From contig NZ_AP018042.1 of the NCBI RefSeq assembly GCF_002356295.1, positions 1,706,361-1,770,360 of the forward strand: a stretch of 64,000 bases of DNA, given 5' to 3'. Shown here piece by piece: positions 28,333-37,710 of the stretch. Made by a program: the position numbers and the translations under genes. Below the pieces are notes generated by a model. The model made no database searches, was not told the origin of the DNA, and was given only the letters and a program-made list of their open reading frames with translations. Every line of letters begins with the position of its first letter. The first letter of the stretch is position 1. The stretch is from Labilibaculum antarcticum (GTDB lineage: Bacteria > Bacteroidota > Bacteroidia > Bacteroidales > Marinifilaceae).

Positions 28333-28365
28333 CATCATTCCGATCGTTAAACATATTGAATCACG

Positions 28366-29100
28366 ATGATTTTAAGAGCTGAAAATTTAATAAAAAGATA
28401 CAAAACCCGAACTGTAGTTAAAGGTGTTTCTGTTGAAGTTAGACAAGGTGAAATTGTAGGTTTACTTGGACCAAACGGTGCAGGAAAAACGACTTCATTT
28501 TACATGATTGTTGGATTGATTCAGCCAAACGGAGGGAAAATCTTTTTAGATGATAGAGAAATTACACATGAGCCGGTTTACAAAAGAGCCCAATTAGGAG
28601 TTGGCTACCTGGCTCAGGAAGCCTCCGTTTTCAGGAAACTTAGTGTAGAAGATAATATCAAGGCTATTCTTGAAATGTCTGACTTCTCAAAAGAATACCA
28701 AAAAGAACGATTGGAAGAAATGTTGAATGAATTTAGCTTACAGAAAATCCGAAAAAGCCTTGGGATACAACTATCTGGTGGCGAAAGAAGACGAACTGAA
28801 ATTGCCAGAGCTTTGTCGATCAAACCTAAATTTATTCTTTTGGATGAACCATTCGCTGGAGTTGATCCAATTGCAGTGGAAGACATTCAAAACATTGTTC
28901 GCCATTTAAAAGATAAAAATATTGGCATTTTAATTACCGACCATAACGTACAAGAAACGCTTTCCATTACCGAAAGAGCTTATCTTTTGTTTGAAGGTAA
29001 TATTCTAAAATCGGGAACTGCCCAAGAACTTGCTGCTGATGAAGACGTGCGAAGAGTTTATTTAGGCAAGAATTTTGAGCTTCGAAAACCAGTAAAATAG
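28366..29100 (+). CDS. lptB: Lipopolysaccharide export ABC transporter ATP-binding protein LptB
   Basis: LptB is the cytoplasmic ATPase that powers LPS extraction by LptFG and transfer along the Lpt bridge. The 244-residue length is standard. Motifs are Walker [12 protein letters not shown] (about 34-44), Q-loop [17 protein letters not shown] (about 85-101), ABC signature [15 protein letters not shown] (about 138-152), Walker [14 protein letters not shown] (about 158-170) and H-loop ITDHNV (about 192). The LptB-specific [14 protein letters not shown] separates it from generic ABC ATPases. It stands with its own promoter downstream of the DUF5686 gene. Confidence 0.95.
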   Translation: MILRAENLIKRYKTRTVVKGVSVEVRQGEIVGLLGPNGAGKTTSFYMIVGLIQPNGGKIFLDDREITHEPVYKRAQLGVGYLAQEASVFRKLSVEDNIKAILEMSDFSKEYQKERLEEMLNEFSLQKIRKSLGIQLSGGERRRTEIARALSIKPKFILLDEPFAGVDPIAVEDIQNIVRHLKDKNIGILITDHNVQETLSITERAYLLFEGNILKSGTAQELAADEDVRRVYLGKNFELRKPVK

Positions 29101-29192
29101 CTGAGTGTTAGACCAATTGAACAATTTAAAAATTAGAATAAAAATCAGCCATAATTTATTATTAAAAAAAACTTCATTTATTTTTGAAAAGG

Positions 29193-29225
29193 TATTGCAA
29201 ATTATAAAAAACAGCCATATATTTG
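29193..29225 (+). promoter_or_regulatory. Promoter of tRNA-Leu
   Basis: A -33 TTG (29195-29197) and a -7 TATATTTG (29218-29225) are separated by 20 nt. The -7 box ends 15 nt before the tRNA 5' end. This is a textbook Bacteroidota promoter. Confidence 0.7.
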
Positions 29226-29240
29226 CACCGCAATTAACCC

Positions 29241-29322
29241 GCGGATGTGGCGTAATTGGTAGCCGCGCTAGACTTAGGATCTAGTGCCGAGAGGCGTGGG
29301 GGTTCGAGTCCCTTCATCCGCA
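29241..29322 (+). tRNA. tRNA-Leu (anticodon TAG)
   Basis: A full cloverleaf of 82 nt. The acceptor stem GCGGATG (29241-29247) pairs perfectly with CATCCGC (29315-29321) and the discriminator is A. The anticodon stem CTAGA/TCTAG encloses the loop CTTAGGA with anticodon TAG (29275-29277), which reads CUA and probably other CUN codons. A class II variable arm (GCCGAGAGGC) is present, as expected for leucine. The T stem (GGGGG/CCCTT around TTCGAGT) has two G-U pairs. CCA is not encoded. Confidence 0.95.
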
Positions 29323-29342
29323 CAATAAAAAGAATAATCTTA

Positions 29343-29396
29343 AACCGCCCGTACTTTACGATACATACATGTATCGATGGTGAGGCGGTTTTTTTT
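29343..29396 (+). terminator. Two-tier terminator after tRNA-Leu
   Basis: The outer stem pairs AACCGCC (29343-29349) with GGCGGTT (29384-29390), followed by a run of T. A nested hairpin pairs CGATACAT (29359-29366) with ATGTATCG (29369-29376). It sits between the tRNA and tig. Confidence 0.75.
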
Positions 29397-29430
29397 CAAT
29401 TAAAAAGGTTTTATCTCTAATAGCTGAAAA

Positions 29431-30780
29431 ATGAACATTACAAAAACCAACATTGATGATTTAAACGCTGTAATCAAATTACAGATCGTTAAAGAAGATT
29501 ATGAGACCCGAGTAAACAATTTGTTGAAGGACTATCGTAAAAAAGCAAATATAAATGGTTTTCGTGCAGGTAAAGTACCTATGGGCGTAATCAAGAAAAT
29601 GTATGGGACTCCTGTTTTAGCTGAAGAAATCAACAAAATTCTTAGCGAAGAGCTAACAAAATATATTCGTGAAAGCGAATTAAACATCATGGGTGAGCCT
29701 CTTCCAAACGAAGCTGATCAAAAAGTAATCGACTGGGAAAAAGACACTGAATTCGAATTCATTTTCGACATTGCCCTAAGCCCTGAATATACGCTTAACC
29801 TAAGCAAAAAAGATAAAATCGAATTCTATAAAATTATAGTTGACGAGAAAATGATTGCCAACGGTGTTGACATGCACGCTCGTCGCTTCGGTTCAAACGA
29901 TCCTGCTGATGTAATTGAAGACAAAGAACTTTTAAAAGGTAACTTTGCTCAAGTTGACCCAGATGGTAAGTTAGTTGAAGAAGGAATTGTCAGCGAAAAT
30001 GTTGCGTTGTCTTTAGAGTACATGAAAGATGAAGACTCTAAGAAAAAATTCGTTGGAGCAAAGAAAGATGATGTTGTTGTTTTCAATCCTGCGAAAGCTT
30101 TTACAAACAAATCTGATATCGCTTCTATGCTGAACATCTCGAAAGAGGAAGCTGAAACAATAGATGCTGATTTCCAATTTACAATTACAGAAATAACCAA
30201 ATTTATTAATGCTGAATTGAATCAAGAATTATTCGATAAAGTATTTGGCGAAGGAACTGTTTCTTCTGAAGAAGAATTCAAGAATAAAATTAAAGAAGAT
30301 ATCGAAAAGCAATTGATTAACGATAGCGACTATAAATTCTTGATAGATGCCAAAGCTAAATTGGTGAAAAAGGCAAAAATTGAACTTCCTGAAGCATTCT
30401 TGAAGCGCTGGATTGTTGCAACAAACAAAGACATGACTGTTGAGCAAGTTGAAACTGATTTTGCAAACTATTCTGATGAATTCAAATGGCAGTTAATCAA
30501 AAACAGATTGATTCAAGAGAATGACTTATCAGTTAGTCAGGAAGAAGTTTTAGAATTCGCTAAGAAACAAGCCTTGATGCAATTCCAACAATACGGAATG
30601 ATGGATGTACCTGAAGAGTACTTAAACAACTACGCTCAACAAATGATGCAAAATCAAGATGAGCAAAGAAAAATTTATGAGCGTAAGGCTGATGAAAAAG
30701 TAGTTGAATTCTTAAAAGAAAAAATTAAACTAGAAGAAAAAGAGCTTACTACTGAAGAATTCAACAAAATGTTTGAATAA
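29431..30780 (+). CDS. tig: Trigger factor (ribosome-associated chaperone)
   Basis: Trigger factor binds nascent chains at the ribosome exit tunnel. The 449-residue protein shows the three-part layout: an N-terminal ribosome-binding domain (about 1-115, with the binding-loop signature GFRAGKVPMGVIKKMYG at about 44-60), a middle PPIase-like region (about 150-250) and a helical C-terminal domain (about 255-449) rich in Glu and Lys. Sequence conservation outside the N-domain is low, as usual in Bacteroidota. It heads the tig-clpP-clpX cluster common to bacteria. A hairpin terminator follows. Confidence 0.93.
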   Translation: MNITKTNIDDLNAVIKLQIVKEDYETRVNNLLKDYRKKANINGFRAGKVPMGVIKKMYGTPVLAEEINKILSEELTKYIRESELNIMGEPLPNEADQKVIDWEKDTEFEFIFDIALSPEYTLNLSKKDKIEFYKIIVDEKMIANGVDMHARRFGSNDPADVIEDKELLKGNFAQVDPDGKLVEEGIVSENVALSLEYMKDEDSKKKFVGAKKDDVVVFNPAKAFTNKSDIASMLNISKEEAETIDADFQFTITEITKFINAELNQELFDKVFGEGTVSSEEEFKNKIKEDIEKQLINDSDYKFLIDAKAKLVKKAKIELPEAFLKRWIVATNKDMTVEQVETDFANYSDEFKWQLIKNRLIQENDLSVSQEEVLEFAKKQALMQFQQYGMMDVPEEYLNNYAQQMMQNQDEQRKIYERKADEKVVEFLKEKIKLEEKELTTEEFNKMFE

Positions 30781-30802
30781 GTAGGCAACTCAATAAACCA
30801 TT

Positions 30803-30837
30803 AAAACCACGCTTTAAAAAAACGTGGTTTTCTTTTT
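30803..30837 (+). terminator. Terminator after tig
   Basis: AAAACCACG (30803-30811) pairs with CGTGGTTTT (30823-30831), followed by TCTTTTTG. It separates tig from clpP. Confidence 0.8.
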
Positions 30838-30926
30838 GTCTTAAAGTTCAGAATTTGTTAAGCCATTCTTTTCAAATGGAGAAAATTTAACTAATTTAGG
30901 TCTACGAAATTTAAAATCATATCATT

Positions 30927-31601
30927 ATGGTACCAAAAGATGAATTCAATAAATTTGCTACAAAGCACATGGGCATAAGCAGCCTAAATCTAGATAAATA
31001 TACTTCAATTCATAACAGCTACATCTCTCCTACTATTATTGAGGAGAGACAATTAAATGTTGCCTCAATGGATGTGTTTTCTCGTCTTATGATGGACCGA
31101 ATCATCTTCCTGGGTATTCCGATTGATGATTATGTAGCCAATATTATCATGGCACAATTGTTGTTTTTAGAATCAACTGATCCATCGAAGGATATCCAGA
31201 TTTATTTTAACACTCCTGGAGGTTCAGTGCATGCAGGTTTAGGGATATACGACACAATGCAATACATTAAGTGTGATATTGCGACCATTTGCACCGGAAT
31301 GGCTGCATCAATGGGAGCAGTTTTGTTAACTGCAGGAACAAAAGGAAAACGTTCAGCACTTAAACATTCACGTGTAATGATTCACCAGCCAATGGGTGGT
31401 GCTCAAGGACAAGCATCGGATATCGAAATTACGGCTCGTGAAATTATGAAATTAAAAAAAGAACTGTACACTATTATTGCTGATCATTCTGGAAATACTT
31501 TCGAAAAAGTTGAACAAAACTCAGATCGTGATTATTGGATGACAGCTGCGGAAGCAAAGGAGTATGGAATGATTGACGAAGTACTTATGCGTGAGCAATA
31601 A
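30927..31601 (+). CDS. clpP: ATP-dependent Clp protease proteolytic subunit
   Basis: ClpP forms the tetradecameric serine-protease chamber fed by ClpX. The 224-residue protein has the catalytic serine in GMAASMGAVLLTAG (about 121-134), the catalytic histidine in RVMIHQPMGG (about 150-159) and the third catalytic residue Asp in a later segment, together with FNTPGGSVHAGLGIYDTM. It carries about 30 extra N-terminal residues (KFATKHMGISSLNLDKYT) compared with E. coli processed ClpP, so propeptide cleavage is possible. clpX follows after 88 nt. Confidence 0.96.
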   Translation: MVPKDEFNKFATKHMGISSLNLDKYTSIHNSYISPTIIEERQLNVASMDVFSRLMMDRIIFLGIPIDDYVANIIMAQLLFLESTDPSKDIQIYFNTPGGSVHAGLGIYDTMQYIKCDIATICTGMAASMGAVLLTAGTKGKRSALKHSRVMIHQPMGGAQGQASDIEITAREIMKLKKELYTIIADHSGNTFEKVEQNSDRDYWMTAAEAKEYGMIDEVLMREQ

Positions 31602-31627
31602 GATAATCAAATAGAAATCAGAATCAC

Positions 31628-31668
31628 AAAATGCAGAGTTAAGCGTAAAATTCTTAACTTTGCATTTT
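31628..31668 (+). terminator. Hairpin after clpP containing the clpX -7 box
   Basis: A 16-bp arm (31628-31643) pairs with 31653-31668 with one G-U pair and a 9-nt loop. The right arm contains TAACTTTG (31655-31662), an exact TAnnTTTG match, 28 nt before the clpX ATG. It can therefore be read as terminator, promoter, or both. Confidence 0.6.
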
Positions 31669-31689
31669 TAGTATAACAAATTAAGAATC

Positions 31690-32901
31690 ATGGATAAATG
31701 CTCGTTTTGTGGGAGAGAAAAGAAAGACACGAATCTTCTAATTGCTGGAATCAGCGGTCATATTTGCGACAGCTGTATCGAACAAGCCTATGCTATTGTA
31801 CAGGAGGAATTAAAGAATCGTACTGATCTCAACCTAAAAGAGATTCAATTATTAAAACCAACAGAAATTAAGACATTTCTTGACCAATATGTTATTGGAC
31901 AAGATGATGCGAAAAAATATCTTGCGGTTGCTGTTTATAACCATTACAAAAGATTACTTCAGGAAAAAGATGATGAGGATATCGAGATTGAAAAATCAAA
32001 TATTATTCTTGTTGGTGAAACTGGAACAGGTAAAACCTTATTGGCTAGAACTATTGCCAAAATGCTTCATGTGCCATTCACAATTGTGGATGCCACGGTG
32101 CTAACCGAAGCTGGTTATGTTGGTGAAGATATCGAATCGATCTTAACAAGGCTACTGCAGGCATCGGATTATGATGTTGCTGCCGCTGAAAAAGGAATTG
32201 TATTTATTGATGAAATAGATAAGATTGCCAGAAAAAGCGACAATCCTTCTATTACCCGAGTTTCGGGTGAAGGTGTTCAGCAAGGATTGCTTAAACTACT
32301 GGAAGGATCAGTTGTTAATGTTCCACCACAAGGAGGAAGAAAACATCCTGATCAGAAAATGATACCGGTAAATACCAAAAACGTTCTATTTATTTGTGGT
32401 GGTGCATTTGATGGTATTCAAAGAAAAATTGCACAACGATTAAATACTCAAATTGTTGGATTCAATGCCAATAAAGAGAAAGAACAAATTGATCAGGATA
32501 ACTTATTGCAATACATCGCTCCACAGGATTTAAAATCTTTTGGTTTAATTCCTGAGATTATTGGTCGTTTACCTGTTCTTACTTACTTGGAACCTTTGGA
32601 CAGAAAAGCATTGAGAAGCATTCTGACAGAGCCAAAAAATGCAATTTTAAAACAATACACCAAGCTATTTAAAATTGACGACATAGAATTGACATTTGAA
32701 GACGATGCCTTGGAATATGTTGTAGATAAAGCATTGGAATTTAAACTTGGAGCCCGTGGATTAAGATCCATTTGCGAAGCCATCATGATTGATGCCATGT
32801 TTGAATTACCAACAAGCGATCAGAAGAAAATTGATATTAACAGAAAATACGCAAGTGAGAAACTTGAAAAAATAAACCTCAAGCGTTTAAAAGTCGCATA
32901 G
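31690..32901 (+). CDS. clpX: ATP-dependent Clp protease ATP-binding subunit ClpX
   Basis: ClpX is the AAA+ unfoldase that recognises tagged substrates and feeds ClpP. The 403-residue protein begins with the zinc-binding domain (CSFC at 4-7 and CDSC at about 27-30). Walker [12 protein letters not shown] (about 112-122), the pore-loop motif GYVGEDIE (about 145-152), Walker B VFIDEIDK (about 174-181), the IGF-type loop region and the sensor-2 segment [10 protein letters not shown] (about 357-366) follow. All landmarks are present. A strong terminator follows the stop. Confidence 0.97.
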   Translation: MDKCSFCGREKKDTNLLIAGISGHICDSCIEQAYAIVQEELKNRTDLNLKEIQLLKPTEIKTFLDQYVIGQDDAKKYLAVAVYNHYKRLLQEKDDEDIEIEKSNIILVGETGTGKTLLARTIAKMLHVPFTIVDATVLTEAGYVGEDIESILTRLLQASDYDVAAAEKGIVFIDEIDKIARKSDNPSITRVSGEGVQQGLLKLLEGSVVNVPPQGGRKHPDQKMIPVNTKNVLFICGGAFDGIQRKIAQRLNTQIVGFNANKEKEQIDQDNLLQYIAPQDLKSFGLIPEIIGRLPVLTYLEPLDRKALRSILTEPKNAILKQYTKLFKIDDIELTFEDDALEYVVDKALEFKLGARGLRSICEAIMIDAMFELPTSDQKKIDINRKYASEKLEKINLKRLKVA

Positions 32902-32929
32902 AAAAAGCCGGATAATATCCGGCTTTTTT
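32902..32929. terminator. Terminator between clpX and a convergent lipoprotein gene
   Basis: AAAAAGCCGGAT (32902-32913) pairs with ATCCGGCTTTTT (32917-32928) around three bases. A and T flanks suit both directions. Confidence 0.9.
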
Positions 32930-32931
32930 CT

Positions 32932-33783
32932 TTATAGTGTTATTGTAACATCTGCTCCTGATGTACTAAGAATTACCTGAGCATCACAATCTTCATCCGG
33001 ATCTCCTCCGCCAAAATTGACTTCTCCATCTCCAACATCAGTTAGAGTAAAATCAGCTCTACCTCCAATGATATTCTTACAAGAATAAGCGTACGTTAAG
33101 TCACTAACACTTTCTAAAGTAAACAAAGCTCCATCAGGAGTTTCTCCGGAAATACTCGTTGTGAATTCAAAAACATCATCTATATAAGTAGAACTGCCAT
33201 CCTCATTCTTACTAAAAGTATAAGAACTGTTAATAGTAGATACTAAAAATGTATAAACCGTTTCATCTGTTCCTGCAATTAAAAATTCCGCATTTTCCAT
33301 GCTAATCAAAAAATCATTACCATCGGTATCTCCTGTAATCTGAAACTCTATCGTACCTGTTATATCAAATCCCTGTGAAGAAAATTCTTTTAATTGAATA
33401 TCAAATAATTTTAGATTTTCATCTTTCGGACTAACAATTACTTTTCCTTTAAAACTGGCACCATTTGAAGTACAGTTTGTAGTTCCATAATTCAATACGA
33501 TTGAATCCAGTAATAAGGTTGTTGAGTTTTGATAGACCACAGGTTCAATACAAGATGCTACATTTTTAGTGATCGTATCCTCTTCAAAATCCAAATTATG
33601 CATGGCGATGCCATTCACATCCATGGCTAAATCGTTGAATATATTAGTAATTTGCAATGCGACCTCAGCTGGGACATAAAATGCATCTAAAATAACTCCT
33701 TCAGGATCTGCTCCTGTAGAGCATGAATTCCCAGTAAATAGAATGCAAATAAAAAGTATAAGACCTGAAATGCTACGACTCAT
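32932..33783 (-). CDS. Predicted lipoprotein, unknown function
   Basis: I do not recognise a family for this 283-residue protein. It has a lipoprotein signal peptide (hydrophobic 7-16, lipobox ending GNSC with Cys21), so it is probably anchored in the outer membrane or periplasm. The mature part is acidic, rich in Thr/Ser/Asp and predicted to be mostly beta-strand (alternating patterns such as GKVIVSPKDENLKLFDIQLK). Cysteines near NVASCIE, GTTNCTSNG, YAYSCKN and DEDCDAQV may form disulfides. It is the last gene of the minus-strand run nucleoside-gate protein-thyA-folA and starts only 8 nt after folA. No functional link to folate metabolism is evident. Confidence 0.75.
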   Translation of the reverse strand: MSRSISGLILFICILFTGNSCSTGADPEGVILDAFYVPAEVALQITNIFNDLAMDVNGIAMHNLDFEEDTITKNVASCIEPVVYQNSTTLLLDSIVLNYGTTNCTSNGASFKGKVIVSPKDENLKLFDIQLKEFSSQGFDITGTIEFQITGDTDGNDFLISMENAEFLIAGTDETVYTFLVSTINSSYTFSKNEDGSSTYIDDVFEFTTSISGETPDGALFTLESVSDLTYAYSCKNIIGGRADFTLTDVGDGEVNFGGGDPDEDCDAQVILSTSGADVTITL

Positions 33784-33791
33784 ATGTATTG

Positions 33792-34277
33792 TTATTTTCT
33801 TTTGTACTCGATAAATGAATAAGGCACTTCATTTTTTTCATCAGGATAACAATCCTCTCTTTTAACAGACTCCCACTCTTTTAAATCAAGAACTGGGAAA
33901 AAAGTATCTCCTTCAAAATTCTTATGAACCTTTGTATAATAAACTTTATTAGCCTTAGCTAGCGCCTCTTCGTAAATTGCACCTCCTCCAATAACGAAAA
34001 CTTCCTCCTGATCTGCTGCTTTCTCAAAAGCCTCTTCCAAAGAATTAACAACAATGCATCCTTCTATTTCATAATCTTTTTGGCGGGTAACAACGATTGA
34101 TGTTCGATTAGGTAATGGCTTACCAATGGAATCAAAAGTTTTTCTTCCCATAATAACAGTATGGCCAGTTGTTAGGGCTTTAAACCTTTTTAAATCGGCA
34201 GAAAGCTTCCATATTAATTGATTATCTTTTCCGATTACCAGATTTCGGGAAACGGCAACAATAATTGATACATTCAT
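33792..34277 (-). CDS. folA: Dihydrofolate reductase
   Basis: DHFR reduces dihydrofolate to tetrahydrofolate with NADPH and regenerates the cofactor oxidised by thymidylate synthase. The 161-residue protein has the usual N-terminus NVSIIVAVSRNLVIGKDNQL, the substrate-contact WKLSADLKRFK, the NADPH-binding GHTVIMGRKTFDSIGKPLPN (about 38-57) and VFVIGGGAIYEEAL (about 93-106). The position 11 nt downstream of thyA is the classical thyA-folA pairing. Confidence 0.96.
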   Translation of the reverse strand: MNVSIIVAVSRNLVIGKDNQLIWKLSADLKRFKALTTGHTVIMGRKTFDSIGKPLPNRTSIVVTRQKDYEIEGCIVVNSLEEAFEKAADQEEVFVIGGGAIYEEALAKANKVYYTKVHKNFEGDTFFPVLDLKEWESVKREDCYPDEKNEVPYSFIEYKRK

Positions 34278-34288
34278 AATGTTTAGTT

Positions 34289-35083
34289 TTAAATGGAAAT
34301 TGCTCCTTTAATATGAGGATGTGGATCGTAGTTTTCCAAACTAAAATCTTCAAATTTAAAATCGAATATACTTGTGACTTCCGGATTTATCTTTAACACA
34401 GGAAGCTCTTTCGGTACTCTTGACAATTGTAATTTTACCTGATCCATATGGTTCATGTAAATATGAGCATCACCTAATGTATGGACAAATTCTCCCGGTT
34501 CCAAATCACAAACCTGAGCCATCATCATTGTTAAAATAGCATAGGAAGCGATATTAAATGGTACTCCAAGAAAAATATCAGCACTTCGCTGATACAACTG
34601 ACAGGAAAGCTTACCATTTGCTACATAAAACTGAAACAAGGCATGACAGGGTGGCAAAGCCATATTTTCAATATCTCCGGCATTCCATGCACTCACAATT
34701 AATCTTCGCGAATTAGGATTATTTTTTATATCGTGAACAACCTGCTTAATCTGATCCAATGATTCACCATTGCTTTTTGGCCAGGATCTCCACTGGTATC
34801 CATACACATGTCCCAACTCTCCATTTTTATCAGCCCACTCGTTCCAGATTCGAACGCCATTATCCTGAAGATATTTTACGTTGGTATCACCATCTAAAAA
34901 CCACAATAATTCGTGAATTATTGATTTTAGGTGAAGTTTCTTCGTCGTTAACAGAGGAAAACCTTTGGATAAATCAAAACGCATTTGATGACCAAAAAGG
35001 CTTACTGTTCCTGTTCCTGTTCTGTCCTCTTTGTTATTCCCTTCTTCGAGAACTCTTTCTAATAAGTGAAGATATTGTTGCAT
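34289..35083 (-). CDS. thyA: Thymidylate synthase
   Basis: ThyA methylates dUMP to dTMP using methylenetetrahydrofolate. The 264-residue length equals that of E. coli ThyA. Landmarks are [19 protein letters not shown] (about 20-38), [20 protein letters not shown] (about 80-99) and the catalytic cysteine in [13 protein letters not shown] (Cys about 146). The dUMP-binding [18 protein letters not shown] and the C-terminal [10 protein letters not shown] follow. It sits between a nucleoside-transport-like gene (16 nt) and folA (11 nt) on the minus strand, forming a nucleotide/folate operon. Confidence 0.97.
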   Translation of the reverse strand: MQQYLHLLERVLEEGNNKEDRTGTGTVSLFGHQMRFDLSKGFPLLTTKKLHLKSIIHELLWFLDGDTNVKYLQDNGVRIWNEWADKNGELGHVYGYQWRSWPKSNGESLDQIKQVVHDIKNNPNSRRLIVSAWNAGDIENMALPPCHALFQFYVANGKLSCQLYQRSADIFLGVPFNIASYAILTMMMAQVCDLEPGEFVHTLGDAHIYMNHMDQVKLQLSRVPKELPVLKINPEVTSIFDFKFEDFSLENYDPHPHIKGAISI

Positions 35084-35099
35084 AACTAATTGTCAAATT

Positions 35100-36077
35100 T
35101 TAATTTTTAAAGATAAAACTATTTAACGATTTCCTCATCAATAATTCAAGCCGATATAACCAGACCACAATAATTCCTAATAGTAAGCGAGGTATTATCA
35201 GCCACACCAATGGCACACCAATGGCAGCAAATAAGAGTGGATCTTCTAATTGTGAATGCGATACAGCGATATGATGATTTAATAAATCAGCTTCCGATTT
35301 GCTCATCTGTCCATTTTCCACCTGTTCTATCATGATGGCTGATCCGTAGGCCAAGCCTAAAGTATTCGCAACAATCCATGAAAATGAAGTAGAAGCAGGC
35401 AATCCCATAATGGTTTGTAATGGAGCCAGTATTTTGGATAACCATTTGATAACACCAAAAACTTCAAGAATTCGTTGCAATATCATTAATAAGGTTATTA
35501 ATATCACAACTTTAAAACTTAAAGAAAGCGTAGCTCCCAGCCAAGCCATAAATAGGATACCAAAACTCTCTTGTTGAACAATGACTCCTGCCTGAGCCTG
35601 AAATGAATCTGCAGGCAAAGCCCAATTTAAAAAGAGCCCAAGTACAAAACTACCTGTTAATCGCAGCAAAATCATTCGAAGCATTGAAGACCCTGTTTTT
35701 TTCAAGACTGCAGTTTCAATTATAAAACCATGAGCCACCAAACACATCGCAGCCAAAATTGTAACTACCCTGCCTTCCAATTCAAGGCTGGTAATTACGG
35801 CAATGGCCGTATAAATATTGGTGAAAATACTCGTCAACAATACAAATGCGGATTCACCTGGAAGTCCTAAATATTCGAATAATGGAGCCAAATAAGACGA
35901 AACTTGCCCCAGAATCCCAGTATAGTTCAGTAACAAAACGCCAAATGACACAGGAATCATTATACTCAACAACCATTTTGATGCAGAATAGGCTTTTGGT
36001 ATAGATTCTCGAACTGCATCGATCAATTTTGACTTGACAGATTGATTTTTTGTCTTTATAGAATTTCCCGTTATCAT
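35100..36077 (-). CDS. Nucleoside-recognition (Gate) domain membrane protein
   Basis: This 325-residue integral membrane protein has about eight hydrophobic helices in two Gate (nucleoside recognition, SpmA/SpmB-like) repeats. The first covers about 35-150 (with LPGESAFVLLTSIFTNIYTA) and the second about 185-320 (with MGLPASTSFSWIVANTLGLA). It could move nucleosides or related solutes, since this domain also occurs in concentrative nucleoside transporters, but the exact substrate is unknown. It is followed by thyA after 16 nt and faces the nupG-type permease across a 296-bp divergent intergenic region. That context supports a nucleoside/pyrimidine salvage role. Confidence 0.78.
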   Translation of the reverse strand: MITGNSIKTKNQSVKSKLIDAVRESIPKAYSASKWLLSIMIPVSFGVLLLNYTGILGQVSSYLAPLFEYLGLPGESAFVLLTSIFTNIYTAIAVITSLELEGRVVTILAAMCLVAHGFIIETAVLKKTGSSMLRMILLRLTGSFVLGLFLNWALPADSFQAQAGVIVQQESFGILFMAWLGATLSLSFKVVILITLLMILQRILEVFGVIKWLSKILAPLQTIMGLPASTSFSWIVANTLGLAYGSAIMIEQVENGQMSKSEADLLNHHIAVSHSQLEDPLLFAAIGVPLVWLIIPRLLLGIIVVWLYRLELLMRKSLNSFIFKN

Positions 36078-36178
36078 TTTAATCGAACTGAATGAAATGC
36101 AAAAATACTTTTTTCAATCAAATTTCACTTCATTAAAACAGGAGCTTCTTTATGCAGAATGTTTTTATATCACTTTTA

Positions 36179-36197
36179 ATTGTCATAAAAAGACAAT
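36179..36197. promoter_or_regulatory. Candidate operator between divergent nucleoside transporter genes
   Basis: ATTGTC (36179-36184) and GACAAT (36192-36197) form a perfect 6-bp inverted repeat around 7 nt. It lies about 100 bp upstream of the gate-protein gene and 30 bp before a -7 box facing nupG. It is a short site and could be chance. Confidence 0.3.
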
Positions 36198-36227
36198 GCC
36201 GATGTTTTAAGAATCTATTTTTTTAGT

Positions 36228-36235
36228 TAGTTTTG
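36228..36235 (+). promoter_or_regulatory. Candidate -7 box for nupG
   Basis: TAGTTTTG fits TAnnTTTG. A T-rich stretch about 20 nt upstream could be the -33 region. The leader would be about 130 nt. Confidence 0.4.
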
Positions 36236-36373
36236 AGGCCTTTGATATTTACAAGCGCACTGATTTTGATGTTTATTATCAAATCATCGAATGAATTTCG
36301 AATTAATACTACTCAAACAACCAGTAACTAGTAAAACATAGTATTCACTAATCTATTTTTTTAAAACATCGTT

Positions 36374-37630
36374 ATGGGTATAAAAAATCGTTTGACCATA
36401 CTGAATTTTTTACAATTCTTTATTTGGGGTTCTTGGTTGATAACAATCGCAAATTACTGGTTTGGAACAAAACATTGGTCTCCTGAAGAGTTTGGTGCAG
36501 TATTTTCAACCCTAGGTATCGCGTCACTCTTCATGCCAACTCTTACAGGAATTATTGCTGATAGGTGGATCAATGCTGAAAAACTATATGGTATTCTTCA
36601 TTTATTAGGAGCTGGTGCGCTAGCTTACTTACCTCAAGTTGATGATCCAACGATTTTCATTTCAGTAATATTGGTTGCCATGATTTGTTATATGCCGACA
36701 ATTGCTTTAATGAATTCGATCTCGTATACCATTCTTAAAAACAACAATTACGATGTAATAAAGGTATTCCCTCCTATTCGTGTTTGGGGTACAATCGGTT
36801 TTATTGCTGCGATGTGGATTGTCAATTTAACAGGATTCAAGGCTTCTGCAAATCAATTCTATATAGCCGCGTTTGTTTCTGTATTGTTAGCAATTTATGC
36901 ATTTACCCTGCCACAATGCAAACCACAAAATCAAGGACAGAAAAGCGGTTCTCTTACAGAAACTCTTGGCTTAAATGCCTTCAAATTATTTAAGAACTAC
37001 AAAATGGCATTGTTCTTTGTCTTTTCAATGTTTTTGGGCGCAGCTTTGCAATTAACAAACATGTATGGCGATCGTTTCCTTTCTGAATTCGAGAGAATTC
37101 CGGAATATGCAGATTCATTTGTAGTTCGATATTCAACCATAATTATGTCGATTTCTCAGATATCAGAAACCTTGTTTATTCTAGCAATCCCATTCTTTCT
37201 TAAGCGATTTGGCATCAAGCAAGTAATGCTTATTTCGATGATCGCTTGGGTATTACGATTTGCACTGTTCGCATATGGTGATCCAGAAGGTGGACTATGG
37301 ATGATTATTCTTTCGTGTATTGTTTACGGAATGGCATTCGATTTTTTCAATATTTCGGGTTCATTATTTGTTGAAACCCAGTGCGATTCAAGCATGCGAG
37401 CCAGTGCTCAAGGATTATTTATGATGATGACCAATGGTTTTGGTGCTATTCTAGGTTCTTGGCTTAGTGGTATTATCATTGGAACATTCTTCACAGATTC
37501 CCAAGGTGGCTTCGAATGGATGAACATTTGGAATTCATTTGCGATCTATTCATTGGTGATTACAGTATTCTTTGCATTCCTGTTTAAGCACAAACATGAC
37601 CCGAAAGAATTGGCTGGTTTTAATCATTAA
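36374..37630 (+). CDS. nupG: MFS nucleoside:H+ symporter (NupG/XapB family)
   Basis: This is a 418-residue 12-helix inner-membrane transporter of the nucleoside:H+ symporter family. It shows the family pattern: an N-terminal FLQFFIWGSWLITIANYWFG (about 10-29), FMPTLTGIIADRWINAEKLY (about 52-71), PIRVWGTIGFIAAMW (about 138-152) and the late segment SASAQGLFMMMTNG-like (ASAQGLFMMMTNGFGAILGS). It probably imports ribo- and deoxyribonucleosides with protons. It diverges from the gate-protein-thyA-folA genes, forming a salvage locus. A terminator with a GGAA loop follows. Confidence 0.88.
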   Translation: MGIKNRLTILNFLQFFIWGSWLITIANYWFGTKHWSPEEFGAVFSTLGIASLFMPTLTGIIADRWINAEKLYGILHLLGAGALAYLPQVDDPTIFISVILVAMICYMPTIALMNSISYTILKNNNYDVIKVFPPIRVWGTIGFIAAMWIVNLTGFKASANQFYIAAFVSVLLAIYAFTLPQCKPQNQGQKSGSLTETLGLNAFKLFKNYKMALFFVFSMFLGAALQLTNMYGDRFLSEFERIPEYADSFVVRYSTIIMSISQISETLFILAIPFFLKRFGIKQVMLISMIAWVLRFALFAYGDPEGGLWMIILSCIVYGMAFDFFNISGSLFVETQCDSSMRASAQGLFMMMTNGFGAILGSWLSGIIIGTFFTDSQGGFEWMNIWNSFAIYSLVITVFFAFLFKHKHDPKELAGFNH

Positions 37631-37650
37631 ATCAAATTTATAAAACACAA

Positions 37651-37682
37651 AAAATGGCAAGTGGAAACTTGCCATTTTTTTA
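37651..37682. terminator. Terminator after nupG
   Basis: AAAATGGCAAGT (37651-37662) pairs with ACTTGCCATTTT (37667-37678) around a GGAA loop, followed by T. It can also serve the convergent gene ending at 37711. Confidence 0.88.
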
Positions 37683-37710
37683 TATCTATAAATCACTTTG
37701 TGATATAAAA

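Noticed and set aside
29241-29322. tRNA-Leu as an integration site
   Set aside because: The tRNA is intact, followed by its own terminator and the housekeeping gene tig, with no duplicated 3' end.
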